Below, in pieces: positions 50,561 to 62,953 of a DNA stretch of 64,000 nt. Source of the DNA: Nectonema munidae (lineage: Eukaryota > Nematomorpha > Nectonematoida > Nectonematidae); assembly GCA_030549495.1 (NCBI GenBank), contig JAUIRK010000898.1, positions 682,001 to 746,000 of the forward strand, given 5' to 3'. The position numbers were made by a program, and so were the translations under genes. The notes under the pieces were generated by a model. The model was given only the letters and a program-made list of their open reading frames with translations, had not been told where the DNA came from and ran no database searches. Every line of letters starts with the position of its first letter. Position 1 is the first letter of the stretch.

Positions 50561-51650
50561 GATATCTTTTTGAAAATATCTTACATATTTTCCAAAAAAA
50601 AGGTTCTGGAGGATTTTTTTACCAGTCACCAATAAAATGGCGAGTTATTTTTCAACACTAGGTGTGGCGACATTTTAAAACAAATTTTTATAATAGTTCT
50701 AACCCCAGCGCTTTTATGCCCTTAAATGAGTTGGTTCTTGTCATCGAAGAACGATGATGCTGTATGTAGAATCTCAGTTCACTTTGCACACTTTGACAAT
50801 GAGTTAACCATAAGTATCAGATTTGATGAATTTTTAAAAAAATGATCAATAACTGTAAAATAAAAATTATTTGGCACCTAAGTCTTTAATAGTAAATAGG
50901 TCTGCCAAAACTTTCATTGTTTTTTTAAATAAATATAGTATTAATTTTCATTATATAAATTTTTAAATATATAATAATATTTCAGATAATAATTTAACTA
51001 TATGCATATTTATAATTGATAGATAAACCTTAAAAAGTCGTAAATTCATGTGCCCCTTGAAAATTTTTCGTCCATGATAATGTTACCTAACATCCTATTC
51101 ATTATTTCCTGCTTATGATGACTACTAGTGTAATTAAATTATAATTATAACTAGGCTGTCCAGATCTGGGGGCGAGGGGGAGGGGGCGACCGCTTTCCTT
51201 CTGTAAGAAAAGTTCAAATTTGTGTAGAAGTTGAACATTTATTCAAAGAAAAAAGACTGTCAATGTTCGTGTTCATGAACAAAATTGAAATACAAAAAAT
51301 ATCTTGTAAAAATGATAAAATATGAACAGTCTGGAAGTGAACAAAGGGTATAGAGAAAACTACCATCGTGATGTTCAATTCCCAGGCATGCACACACACC
51401 GTTATGAACAAATTATAGTATAAATACTATATATTAAGGATAAATGCGTTAGAGAACAGATTAATCACTATGTAAGCCATTCAAATAAAAAAAAGTTATT
51501 TGCAAAGATGGCAACAAATATAAACATTCAGATTATTTAAATTTAAGTGAAAAATAATATTTTTGTTTGAATAATTAATTCATTTTTAAGATTTTATTTA
51601 TACGAATACCTCATAAGAGATTACCATAGGTATGCATATATATGAAGCAT
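50561..51650. other. Intergenic, AT-rich
   Basis: No gene recognised. Confidence 0.35.
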
Positions 51651-51688
51651 ATGAAATACCTCCGAAGCTTTCCCAAGCTATCGATATA
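51651..51688. repeat. Third copy of the 58.8 kb repeat core
   Basis: ATGAAATACCTCCGAAGCTT then TCCCAAGCTATCGATATA matches the core of the direct repeats at 58811-58898 and 59053-59139. The hAT element inserted just to its right. Confidence 0.7.
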
Positions 51689-51701
51689 TATATATATACG
51701 T

Positions 51702-53795
51702 TAGGGTGATTACTAAATTAAAAATTTTAAAATAAAAAACCCAAACCCTTTTTAATAATGGAACATTTTTATATAGATTACATTATTATTGTTGATTTAA
51801 AAAAAAAATAAAAAAAAACCTCCCCCTATTTTTAAATTTAAAAATACATGCTTTAAAAATTTGTTAATTTTTATAATAAAACACTATATATTTTATATTT
51901 CTAGTTTATAATTTTTTTTGGTTCTGATTTATAAAAATGGCGTCTAAAAATTCCTATAAAAGTGTAGAAAAAAACAGGAATACATGGAAAAGAAACTTAT
52001 CAAGTCTATGTAAAATAAAAAGAGATCAATAAATTCCTTTTATTGAAAAATTCCACATCTCTCCCGAATTCCAACAAATCGTCAAGTTCTTAGTAATTTT
52101 CTTTTTTTATTTAATTGTACAAAGCTACGTCTAGATAGAGTGAATATTATGATTACAGATATTGAACTGCTTTGGAGAGAAGTATTGAACTTTCCTCATT
52201 TTTCTAGCGCACTTATAAGAAAAAAAATAAATCAATTAATATATCTCTGCGATAAAAAGAAAAACCCATTTAGTAAATTCATATCCACACTTTCTAAATT
52301 ATTTGATATCACAAATCTTAAAGGCCAGTGGAAATGCACAGTAGATAAGGAGTTTTACATCAAGCAAATCGAAAGTGGTTGTAAAATTGGATATTCTACT
52401 ATAAAAGAGGCTCCTTTAAAAACAAACGCATTAGTATTCAAGCAGTATCCAGCCAAGCTGAAGACTATCATCCACCTTATGACGATAAGTCCAGTTCTGA
52501 ATCATCTGCTTTGAACTTTTTTCTCCTTCATCATCTTTTTCTGGAAAAAATTTGGTTTATAAAAGAGCAAAAACTGAAATAACAAGCTTACTTGTCAGTA
52601 AAAACAACATTTCAACACAAAGCACGAAGAGTTCTTGAAACAATTTCTGAGCAGGGATATAATGTTGATGTCCCTAGCCAGACAGGTATTTGGAAAACAG
52701 TTATTCAAAGTGGAAGAGAAACAAAGATAAAAATATTTAAAAAATTACAAAATGATGAACATTTTTGTCTTCACTTTGATGGTAAAAAGCTAGCCGGCGA
52801 GGAATATCAAATTGTTTTACTCAAAAACGTTGTGACAGAAATTAAACTTGGTGTTTTGAAATGTCTTGACGGCATAGCAAAAGCTATACATCATGAACTT
52901 CATAAGTTAATTGATGAATTTGATGCCTGGAAAAATATTAGCATGATTAATTAGCGACACAACTGCTTTAAACACAGGTCGTTTAAATGGCATTGTTAAA
53001 CGAATTCAAGATGGCATAGTGCACAAGGGTTTGAGAAGCCACAGTACATTGGCTGTCAGCACCACGATTTGCTACTCAAACATGTAATAAACTTTTTCAT
53101 TTCAGAAATTACAAGTAAACCACAACTTTGCTTTCTTTTTATTGAAGAATTAACTAAAGATTATGAATATTTGAAAAACAAATATCAAAATACGGAAAAA
53201 GAAGATGTCGAAGAGACAGGTGAAAATCCAGGATGGCGGGACGATTTTAAGTTTTTGTATGAACTTTGCCAGGCTTATCGGCACTACAAAAAAACTTCAA
53301 GTTGGCCTAAAATACACTGGAAAAAATTTCCAAACGTAAATCAAGCCCGGTGGAACTCATGAGCAACGTACGTTGTTATGGCTTTTTTTCTTCTGGAGGA
53401 AAAGCGCAAGATGTTGGAAACAACGTGTGATTTTATTTGTTATGAGTGGGCCGAGGCTTGGTTTGCAAATCAACACTACAAAGAAAACACTTTTAGTAGT
53501 TTGTTAAAGGCTTTACAAATTATGGAATGCAAAAAAAAATCAATTGTTTAAAAAGGCATTGGAATCTTGAGAAGTCGAAAATTGATATCCCAAGTTCCAA
53601 CCAAAATTCAGAGCGGGCCATTAAAATTATGAAAGAATTGCATGAAACTTCGAAAAATTATAAATTTCTAAACTTAGTTTCTAGCAAAAAACAATTTTTA
53701 ATTTTTTCTTTTGTGTTATTTATTTACCTTCTTATTTCTTATAAATAAAGTTAAAAAGACTAGTTTCATTAAAAATTTTTTTTGTAATTACCCTA
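51702..53795 (+). mobile_element. hAT element with broken transposase, perfect 8-bp duplication
   Basis: The ends TAGGGTGATTAC and, inverted, GTAATTACCCTA are flanked by identical ATATACGT (51694-51701 and 53796-53803). A + strand transposase starts near 51938 (MASKNSYKSVEKNRNTWKRN) and its parts lie in successive frames: 52140-52514, 52592-52954, 53069-53362 and 53527-53748. Visible blocks are FDGKKLAGEEYQIVLLKNVV, ISDTTALNTGRLNGIVKRIQ, PQYIGCQHHDLLLKHV and NVNQARWNS. The order SDTT...NTG, C.HH, then RWNS is like hAT enzymes. At least four stops or shifts make it inactive. The clean target duplication shows the insertion itself is not very old. Confidence 0.82.
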
Positions 53796-53803
53796 ATATA
53801 CGT

Positions 53804-54008
53804 ATAAACTATCCTTTCTCTTCAATAAACAGCTTTTAGATTTAAAGAACACCAGAAATGCTAGATGTTTTCAAAACGAAACTCTTATTATGGGCCTTCC
53901 AATTGAGATGAGAATCAAGAGTAATTCCTAAATTTTTATATTGGTCAACTTTTTCAAATAATTTGTCATCAATTAGTAACTTAATTCTAGCTAGCTCAAA
54001 ATTATATT
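53804..54008. other. Spacer
   Basis: No feature recognised. Confidence 0.3.
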
Positions 54009-54010
54009 TA

Positions 54011-54464
54011 CTGTAAATCATGAAATTTTGGCGAAAATATAACGCGCGAATTTAATCTGAAACTGCATCAGAGAAAAATAAGTATAACATATTGGCGTGA
54101 AAAGAATTTATTTAGTTAGAAAATGAAGTTCGCCACTAGTCGCAACTTTGGTTTACTTCAGTTAAATATAGCTAGTGGGAAGAAAGAAATGAACGGTCGT
54201 TGAGGTAGGAGTCTTTGTATAGTAGCAAAAAGTGGCAGTGATCTGTGCACGTTAATTGAGTCTTGAAAGGTAGATTATCTCAATTAACTTCAGCGTTTCA
54301 TGAGCGCTTGGAAAAGCTTGTAAAGCAGGCGTTAATTAGTGTTTGAAGTGCTTGAGAAGATAATTTTGAAAATATATAATTTCTCGCGAAAATAACACTT
54401 CGCGAACTTTTTTAACTTGTATATCGCCAAAATTTAACCTCCGTGAAAATTTCTTGATTTACAG
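54011..54464. mobile_element. TA-flanked (mariner-type) MITE
   Basis: The ends CTGTAAATCATGAAATTTT and, inverted, GAAAATTTCTTGATTTACAG are flanked by TA on both sides. GGCGAAAATATAACGCGCGA and the inverted TTCGCGAA..TATCGCCAAAA words lie inside. 454 bp with no open frame. Confidence 0.8.
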
Positions 54465-54466
54465 TA

Positions 54467-55181
54467 TTAATATATAATACTCAATACTCCATTAATTTTT
54501 CTTGATACCTTTTTACTATTGAAATTATATTATTTCCTATTTTATTTTTAGAATCACTTATTGGTTGCTTTCTTCTTTTTCTATAAAATTATGGATTAAA
54601 GATTTTAAAGCGTGAGTGACGTTGACGTGTCGCATCAAAACGTTTGACCTAAGTTACGATATCTTTAAATTTAACTCACCTAACACAAAATCACCATAAC
54701 TAATGCACTAATTACTACTTATCCAATAAGCCTGTGTGTTTTACTAAATTCTCTAAATCATGAAAACAATTGATGAACATATAATGGCTGCCGTCTGTAA
54801 AAATTTTTGTCTAATGAATAATTTTTTCTCCATCCTGATAATTTTTTGTAAAGTTTGCAAATCCAAATTAAGATGAGATGAGATTTAGGAATTCAAGAGT
54901 TTTTTTTTTATCTAATACTGATATAAATAGTTATTTTTCTGAAAAAGGCTAGATAGTTTACTAGTATTTGCATGATTTATGTAAAATTTAGAAATTTGTG
55001 AGCCCTTTTATTCTATTATATTGGAAGCGGGGGGGGGGGGCCTGGCAGAGTTTTTAAATAAGAAAAAAAATATAAAAAAAATTTAATTTTTTTAAAAAGC
55101 ATTCTAAAATAAATTTGAAAAAATAATATTTTTAATAAAGTCTTACAAATGTAGACATTCGGTTTAAATGATATCAAAAGT
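54467..55181. other. Intergenic, AT-rich
   Basis: A G-run of 12 lies at about 55029. ACAAATGTAGACATT at 55146-55160 recurs as ACATTTGTAGACATT at 57197-57211, so it may belong to the ends of the adjacent piggyBac element. Confidence 0.4.
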
Positions 55182-56763
55182 TCATTCATGATATTTTTGG
55201 AAACAATCGTTTAAATGAAGAGTCTTTAAACATTTCCAACATTGAATTCGAGCACTTTTTTTGCAAACTACGCATTTTTTGGCGTTATAGAAATAGGTCT
55301 ATGGTTGACATTATCTTTTCTTACTCGATTTGAGATGAAACAGTTTGGCCCCGGTCTTGACTCAACATTTATTGGGCTTTCACATTTCAAAAAACATTCT
55401 ACAAGAGCTATTCTGAAATCTTTTTGTCGTATGTTTGTAGAATGTATAAGAGAAAAAAATTTCCAAGTATAAACAACAGAAATATTAATTTCATTATAAT
55501 CAAGTTCCAATACCATTTTTTGCCAAATATGCTTGGCCGAAAGTTTTCTATCCAAGATTATATGCGTTTACAATATGCGGAAAAGGAACTAAAACAATAT
55601 TTTTTCCTTTTACTCTTCTTGTAGTTTTACCAAGAGGCAGAACTCCTTCAACATTGCTACAAAGAGTAACTACCGAATTATCATGCCATTTATCAACATC
55701 AACAACTCCATCTGATCTAAAGTCAAAGGAACCTCTTTCGAGTTTTTTCATTTCTTTGGTGTCAATTAATGGGCATTTATTCAACCTATTTTCTCTTACG
55801 CTTCCAGTTGCTCTAAAATTTCTTTCTTTTAAAGATTTCACCAAATCATATGAACTAAAAAAGTTATCCATAAAAATATGATGATTAGAAGGAGTTTTAC
55901 ATATTTTTAGTAAAAAATTTTCAACTCTACTACTCAGCGGTTCAATTTCATTATCAATTTTCCTTCATATAGGCCATAGCATGTTGAGCTGCAAAGCGTC
56001 AATATTTTATATCCAAATCTGATGAGCTTTGATTTCTGGCACCATTGATTCGTCAATTGACAAATTTTCATGCAAAACACCGAATTTTATCATCTTTAAA
56101 TTTAACAAATTGTATAAAGGTTTCTACCTTTGCCATTTTTGAACTCTCCAAACTTTGATTATCAGCTACGTGAAGGTAATGCTTTATTTTTTGAAAATTA
56201 TCTCGAGATATTGCTTGTGGAAAAAGTTTGCATTCTAGTTGAAAAGACCAAGTATTAATCCTAAGAACTTCAACATATCTTCTTTATTTATGTTAAACGA
56301 GGGATCATTTTTATCTCGTTTTCCATATTTTTAGTTTCTTCTACTAACAAATTAACTATATCATCGAAAAAAGATGTGTATAATCCTAATTCATCATAAG
56401 ACAAAAGAAAAGGATGCAAATTTAGTAAGTCTTCAAACGCTCTTTTTCAGATGAAGTGGGAAAAAAATTTCTTTCAAATGTTTTTTCGCCAGTTCGGTGT
56501 AACTTTTTTACATTTTTTAGTTTTGCTCTTCATCCACATCATCATCAAAATCTTCATTTACAAAAACATCCTATTCACCGGCTACTTCTACAGGAATATT
56601 TTCATCATATTATCAACATCTCTATCACTATCTTCGCCTCCTTCAGGTGGCCCAGTTATAACAATATCAGTAGCTTGAGTTGATTCACTTTCAATCTCTT
56701 CTATTGCTTCTTTCAAATTTCGAAAATGTTTAATTTTGCCATAAAATAACTCCGGATCCATTT
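55182..56763 (-). pseudogene. piggyBac transposase relic C (PGBD-like)
   Basis: It starts MDPELFYGKIKHFRNLKEAI with an acidic N-terminus (PPEGGEDSDRDVD). The middle is poorly readable. From 55871: MDNFFSSYDLVKSLKERNFR then ATGSVRENRLNKCPL, the second-aspartate block (DNFF), followed by KKLERGSFDFRSDG, WHDNSVVTLCSNVEGVLPLG and PFPHIVNAYN, very like other animal PGBD proteins. After a shift the C-terminus continues with RQKDFRIALVECFLK and a zinc-binding end KCVVCKKSARIQCWKCLKTL. Stop at 55182. About four breaks. The GGVDLLD block is disrupted. Confidence 0.75.
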
Positions 56764-57212
56764 TAAAAACGTGGAAAATTAAAAATAATCAAATAAAAAT
56801 ATTTAAAAAAATATATTTCAAAATACAGAAAATAATTTTTTTTTATTATATTATCCCAATGTCAACATATGTAGACCTAATTTTAAAACAAAAAAAAAAG
56901 ATATTAGAATATGATATTTTAAAACATCTTATTATATTTTGATATGTCTTATTTAATATTTAATAAAGTTTTGGTCTAGTGTTGACCTATTTTGTACTTT
57001 CTTCAACATTTTTATGATTAGTCTAAATTTTAAAGAAATTATAAAAATCGTAGAATTTATATTGCTCTCAATGTTTAAATAATTAAAATGTTTTCTTTAT
57101 TTTTCTTATGTAGTAAAAATTTATTTATTATGATAAAAAAAATTCGTAAAAATATTACTTTTTTTTTATTAAAACATGTTTGAAATAAAGGTCTCTACAT
57201 TTGTAGACATTG
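56764..57212. other. Probable 5' flank of piggyBac C
   Basis: AT-rich, with AATGTCAACATATGTAGACC at about 56860 and CTACATTTGTAGACATTGGG ending at 57214. These look like subterminal repeats of the element. Confidence 0.35.
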
Positions 57213-57264
57213 GGCTAATATGGGTTAACCCATATTAGCCAACTAATTTTTAGTTGGCTAATAT
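57213..57264. repeat. Perfect palindrome centred on TTAA plus second hairpin
   Basis: 57213-57240 is a perfect 28-bp palindrome whose centre is GGGTTAACCC. It overlaps a second inverted repeat, arms 57232-57246 and 57250-57264 (ATATTAGCCAACTAA and its complement). TTAA flanked by CCC on both sides is what two piggyBac-type ends meeting at one target would look like. Confidence 0.8.
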
Positions 57265-58810
57265 TTCTAATTTTTTAGAGGTCAAAATAAGCATTATGTA
57301 TTAGAATAAAAAATTAGCTCACTGGATTATTGAGATTTGAGATTTTGAGATAAGGCATGGATTAGAATAATCGCATATAAAAAATTGAAATTCTTATATT
57401 TCATAATATCTAAATATGAAAGATATAACTTTTTAGAACATACCTTTTCAAATATAAAATATTTTCTCTTACATTCATTTTTGCTCCTCTGTTAAGGAAA
57501 CCTCATCTTGATTTTCTACCAAATTTTGTAAGTTTTGTTGATATTTTGTGATAAAAGTTTTTATAGATCCTTTATTCGCATTCACGGATTAAACTAATGA
57601 CTATTAATTGGTCTTCGTGACACCTCAAATAGCGTGGGTTCACTTGGACTTTTTGTTATCGCTCTTTCAACGTGTACCCAAAAGTCTCAGTAAGGTTAAT
57701 TACCATGCCGTCAATTCAGTATATTTACAAAATGTTTGTAATATATGTAGGAAAGTAAACCAGTAGTTCTTTTTTATCTAGTTCTAGGATATTCATATCG
57801 TTTTTCAAATTAAAACAAATAAAACAAGCAGTTGTTTTGTGAAATTAAGATATCGTATTTATAAATGATTAATAATTTTATGACACTTTGCAAGCTATAA
57901 GATTCTTAATAAAATAATAAACGTTTAAACATTAACACGAATTAGTATTTTTTCATCGTATTTGCACATGTGCATCAAATCTATCTTCTGTTGTATTCCT
58001 TTGTCCATTCTCTTGAAAAGGAAAGTGGAAATGAAGACAAATTTATGAAAAAAGCGATTTTTCAATCTTCTATTTTTTACTTTGTATAGTTGTTTGTTGT
58101 TGTCTATTTTATTCAGCCGAGCAAAAATCGTCCATTCCGAATGAAGTTTGGAATTTAATAACTAATTAACACAAAAAGTGGATAGAATAAAAAAATAAAT
58201 CATTCTAAACTAGTCTTAAATTTAAACTATCATAGTATGTCATTCAATCTTCAATATTACAGGGGTTAATTTGCCTCCGAATAATTTTATATCATTTCTT
58301 CACTATACCAAGAGCAAAATTTAGAGGGAGATTTCATTGAAATGCTTCCAAAGAACTACTCACTACGTGGTTATGTAAAGAATATCACACCCTATTGAGA
58401 TTTCAACAAATAAATAAATTTAGATTAAAATGAAAATAATTTGTTTGAAACCCAGTGATGAAATGGCAATCATGAAAATCAAACTCAAGGTTTAATCGGT
58501 TGAGCAAACATTAACATTTTGAAACACCAATTTTAAAACAAATTAATGTGCACGACAATAAAATTCATAACATGAGCTTTCATTTGGTGTATCACACGTT
58601 TAATTTGGTTGAGAAATGCGAAAGTTACAGACCTTAGAAGATTTGACCAATATTAAGTATAAGCAACTAAAGTAGATTGAGTGCAAAGTTGGACTGATTG
58701 CGAAAGCATGAGAACAATAAGATCAACACTTGTGCATAAGTACTTGCTTCAAAAACAATATGCATGAAACGCGACAGTCATAAATAACAACACACATTAT
58801 GCGTGGTTTT
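57265..58810. other. Intergenic, AT-rich
   Basis: No gene or recognised repeat. Confidence 0.35.
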
Positions 58811-59139
58811 TAAAATTTTCCAACTTTATATACTATATAGTTTGCTAACGCTTCTCTGTATAGGAAATGCCTCCGAAGCTTTGCCAAGCTATCGATAGAC
58901 TATGTCACTTTTTTAAAATTTTAATGTCTTCTAATTTTAACAAAATTCAATGAAACTTGATAAAAATTTGATACAATCAAAAACTTTTTTTTCTTAACAC
59001 ATATGTCAAGTTTAGTTTTTTTTTAATCGCCCCAAGAAAAGTTACAAGTGTTTAAAATTTTTCAACTTTATATACTATATAGTTGGCTAACGCTTCTCTG
59101 CATAGGAAATGCCTTCTAAGCTTTGCCAAGCTATCGATA
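58811..59139. repeat. Two direct copies of an 87-bp repeat
   Basis: 58811-58898 and 59053-59139 share TAAAATTTT.CAACTTTATA, GCTAACGCTTCTCTG.ATAGG, AAATGCCT and AAGCTTTGCCAAGCTATCGA with few differences, 242 bp apart. The core also occurs at 51651-51688. Family unknown. Confidence 0.8.
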
Positions 59140-59143
59140 TCAG

Positions 59144-60397
59144 GGGTGCACATCCTTGAAATTATTGAGAGGGGGAGGGCGAAATTTTTATTTTTAAAAC
59201 TTATTTTAAAAGAATTTGTGTCTAAAACCCAACCATAAAATAACTAAAGTAATATGGAAAGTCTACTCACAAGCTTTGATATAAAAAAGATATAGAATTG
59301 ATGGTGGAGCGAAAGGCTTTTCCACCCCCTTGAAATCACATGGAGGGGGGGGGGGGGGTTGTAAAATGTAAATTTATTTATCTTTACAAAATAACTATTT
59401 CAAATAAACTGGAAGGCAAAGAAAAATAAAAGATCTATACTAAATTTTAAGAAGCGTGGGTTAATGAAGCTATGGCCCAGTGCACCCCTCCCTGAATATG
59501 GGACTCGTTGTAGATGATATGATGCCTATATATAATTATTATTCATTATAAGCGATTAAATGTTCTCATATACTATTCACTTTGATGCCTTTGTGTTATT
59601 TAATATTTATAATCAGGAAATTTTCAAAAATATTTGAAGTATTTTTAATTCTTTTTCGCATTAAATATCATTTTGAAGAAAATGGTCAGAATTTATTTTT
59701 ACTTTTCTACATAAATTGCAGAAAGCAACAATATGAAAAATTGCAATCTTTGAAAAAGATTTTTATATGGCAATTTGTTTAAAAACAGAATTCTTTTTAC
59801 CCTGGTGATAAAAATGCGAAAATTCTCTTTTCTCGATTACACACTGTTTATTGTTTACGTTCATTATCTATATTCAGCATGTTAAATTCGGAGAAGATTA
59901 ACTCCTTGAGGATCAGAATTTTTGAGACTAATGTTCTGCTTTTCAACCACTTTCCCCGGAACTCTAGTGTTCCGCAAAAGCTCCCTTAGGGTTCTGCTAA
60001 AATGGTAGGATAAGTCCTTTTAGGTTTTTATTTGTGAGAATAAAATAAAAAAATTGATCAAGACCCCACGCTCCTACCACCAGGCCATCTGCTGACACCA
60101 TTTTTCTGAATGAAATGATTTACTTTATTTTGCTTACGAAAATGCATTCATTTTGGCATACCTAATAAAAATTTTATAACATTATATATATATGTTGCTA
60201 TATATTGTACCTGGATAATGTTCTAAAACAATGATAAAAAAAATTGTAATTGAACTTTGGTTTCGTAAAAACAAAGATGACGCAGAAATCTACGGGTTGT
60301 TTGTAAAAGTATACATGAGAAAAAATATTGTTTTATTTTCATAATAGAGATTATAAAAAATACAAACAAAAAATTAACTATGTTACTTAACAAAACA
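59144..60397. other. hAT-like end and unassigned AT-rich DNA
   Basis: CAGGGGTGCACATCC at 59144 is a hAT-like end also found at 34823 and inverted at 37405. A G-run of 15 lies at about 59343. 59940-60000 has GTTCTGC/GTTCCGC phrases resembling decayed hAT MITE ends. 60060-60105 on the - strand has a tRNA-like GGCCTGGTGGTAGGAGC scrap. Confidence 0.35.
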
Positions 60398-61800
60398 CTA
60401 AACATGTAGATCAACTTGGCAAGTGGAATATATGTTTACTGACTTGATTTTACATACTTTGCATTCTCTTTTTTTATTATCTGGATGAATAGATACCAAG
60501 TGTTTTTGATTTATAAATCATCGCATAAACTTTTTACTGGAATAGATTTTTTATCTTGATATGGTGGAGATCCAGAATTGAGAAGATAAGTTCTTGCTAC
60601 ATATCTTTTAAATGCCAGTAGATCACATTACGGACATTTTACTCTGAATAAAATCCACGCGTTTGATAGTGATGCATCAACGCCCCATGAAAATAAATGC
60701 CATCACCACTTTGATCTTATTCCAATTCTGTATTTATTTACATTCTAATTAAGTCGATCAGTTCCGCCCATATCTTGATTATAAACATAAATCAAATAGG
60801 GCATTTGCATATCTTGTAATTTTTTGGTTGTTCTACACCATCTCTTACATTTTTGAACTGGTTTTACACCATAGCAATGAGAAGATATGTAAACAACTCC
60901 ATTATCTCTCCAAGCAGCAATGAATGTTTCATCTTTCAAAGAGTAATCTAATTCTCCTCTAGACTTTTTTAACATTTCTTTTTTTGATGAAATATCAACT
61001 GATAATATTCTGTTTGTTTTCATTGTGGAAATTTATCCAATCATTTCTTGCTGTAACTTTTCTCGCAAAGCAAGTGTGGAAAAGTAATTGTCCATGACGC
61101 CCTTCTTTCTATTAAATCTAATACAGCATCACCACCAAGGCCATAACTTTTTACATTTTCAGTTTTTCGTCCAGTTTTACCTTCATATATATCAAAATCA
61201 ATAAGATATTTATTCCTTGAATTCAAGAACCATGCCTTGTAAACAAAGCGTATTGGTTTATTCAAAATTGTTTGCTAAATGAAGCATACTTTCCAAAATA
61301 TTCAATTATTGCTTCACCAACATTTACAACTTCTTTGCAAAAAGGATATTTTGCAAAATTAACTTTTAAATTATTCAAAAATTTTGAAATTCTACCTAGT
61401 TTTGTATCTTTAGGTAGTTTATAAAAATCTTCTAAGTGATTATACTCCATAAATTTATCAAATGTTCTTCTCCGTAAATTTCTTGGAACCAAATCATTTT
61501 TCGCATCATCTTTACATTCTCAATACAAATTTCTTTTTGATAAACCACAATATCCACTTAAAATTAAAACACCAATCCAATATTTATTGCATGTTCACTT
61601 ATTGTAATAGAGTAACATATATCTCCTTTAAATCTTGCATATCTCTCAGTTTCACATTTGATAACATTAAAATTAACGCACATCTGTTCAAAAACCTCAA
61701 TAGGTGTCCACTCTCTACCAATAAACCAATCAGGAATTGAAGTATCTTCTATATTTTCAAGATCTTTCTTCATCCAGATATTGTTACGTTTTCTCTTTCT
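60398..61800 (-). pseudogene. piggyBac transposase relic D
   Basis: The - strand begins near 61775 with MKKDLENIEDTSIPDWFIGR, then EWTPIEVFEQMCVNFNVIK, the usual N-terminal P.E.F...F......I block. Then RNLRRRTFDKFMEYNHLEDF, NKPIRFVYKAWFLNSRNKYL (K..K.IRFG.K.W), RASWTITFPHLLCEKSYSKK, MPYLIYVYNQDMGGTDRLN (third-aspartate block) and a cysteine-rich end with RECKVCK and TCQVDLH, stop at 60398. The first and second catalytic aspartate positions look replaced (EAIIEYFGK and WTITF). Several frame changes. Distinct from A, B and C. Confidence 0.7.
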
Positions 61801-62680
61801 TCAAATACAAAGATCTACTTCTTTTTTGAGTTTGGTATTGTTTCGCTTCATATATGCCGTGTAGCGTGCAGTTGCCTGTAAACCAGCTTAGGTGGCTTAT
61901 GTATGGATGCCGCATCAAACAACCTACCAACTAAAAATGATGACTTCATATACTAAAAAACTTTTATCATTTTTTTCTAATTATATTTGTAAGATAGGAC
62001 ATTTTTTTATTTTGTTTTTAAATTTTTATCGTTAATGACTAATTTAACTTTTGAAAATATTCATATATATGTTTTTAGTAGTAGAAGTTACTTTTAATTT
62101 ACTGATTTTAAGTTTGTTTTTTTCTTCCAATTTTTTTCAGAAATAAAAAAAAATAATCTTAACAAATGTTATAAAACATTTAATAGATAATAATTTAATA
62201 TTACATTGGTTTTTATCTATTAAAATTTTATGTTTAAATAGGAAGGTAGATTTCTACCGTTTAGTATGAAATGAGTTAATTAAAATAACGATGTTTTTTA
62301 CATAACTCTTTAAATTTTAGCTCAAATTGTGTGACTCGCGTTTTAATTGCGTTTTAATTTTAGTAATTATGCAAAAAATTTAGATTATACGATTAAAATT
62401 GCATGTAAGTCGCCTAAGAGGCGCGTTTGACTAACTGTGATTAGAGTTAAACACCATATGCCAAAAGTTCGTGATGCAAAGGCGAAATAAAGCAATTTTG
62501 TAAGTATAGCATCGATGTCATTTGAAAGAGTTATAATACTTGCCTTACATGTAACTACATATATAGTCTATTTATTCGTAATTTTTGGTGATGAAAATAT
62601 GCGTTCTTTATCCCGTTTTACATCTTCCATTATCTCAGTGTTCTATGACTCTTTCAATTCATACATTAGAGTGAGGTCTA
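61801..62680. other. Upstream region of inositol-3-phosphate synthase
   Basis: AT-rich; should hold the promoter of the gene starting at 62681. A + frame at 62515-62844 overlaps that exon out of frame and is not credible. A TGA lies in the true frame a few codons before the ATG. Confidence 0.35.
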
Positions 62681-62953
62681 ATGGTCCAAGTGCAAGTCGC
62701 TTCTCCCCTCGTGAAAGAGAGCGAATCGTGCTACGAAACCAAGTATGCGTACCGCTCAACCCTCGTCTCCACCGAAGACGCTGCGTACAAAGTGACTCCA
62801 GTGGAGAAGGATGTTTGGATCAAGACGGACAAAAGAGTGCCTAGAGTTGGCTTGATGCTTGTCGGGTGGGGAGGCAACAATGGCTCTACGCTTACTGCAG
62901 CTTTGGCCGCTTCTAAGCATTCCCTCACTTGGGAGACAAAAGACGGACTTCAA
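62681..62953 (+). CDS. INO1: Inositol-3-phosphate synthase, first coding exon
   Basis: The enzyme converts glucose 6-phosphate to inositol 3-phosphate using NAD, the committed step of inositol synthesis in the cytosol (vertebrate name ISYNA1). This exon encodes the first 91 residues from ATG at 62681, which follows an upstream in-frame stop, to CAA before the donor GTAAAT. Visible are YETKYAYRSTLVSTEDAAYK, matching the family's QY.YR.T.V start, and VPRVGLMLVGWGGNNGSTLT. The GWGGNNG part is the glycine-rich NAD-binding turn and is nearly identical to the human enzyme. The remaining exons should lie beyond the right edge; none was recognised between 62954 and 64000. Confidence 0.93.

Noticed and set aside
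62515-62844. 109-codon + frame overlapping the inositol-3-phosphate synthase exon
   Set aside because: Out of frame with the strongly conserved enzyme sequence; a shadow.
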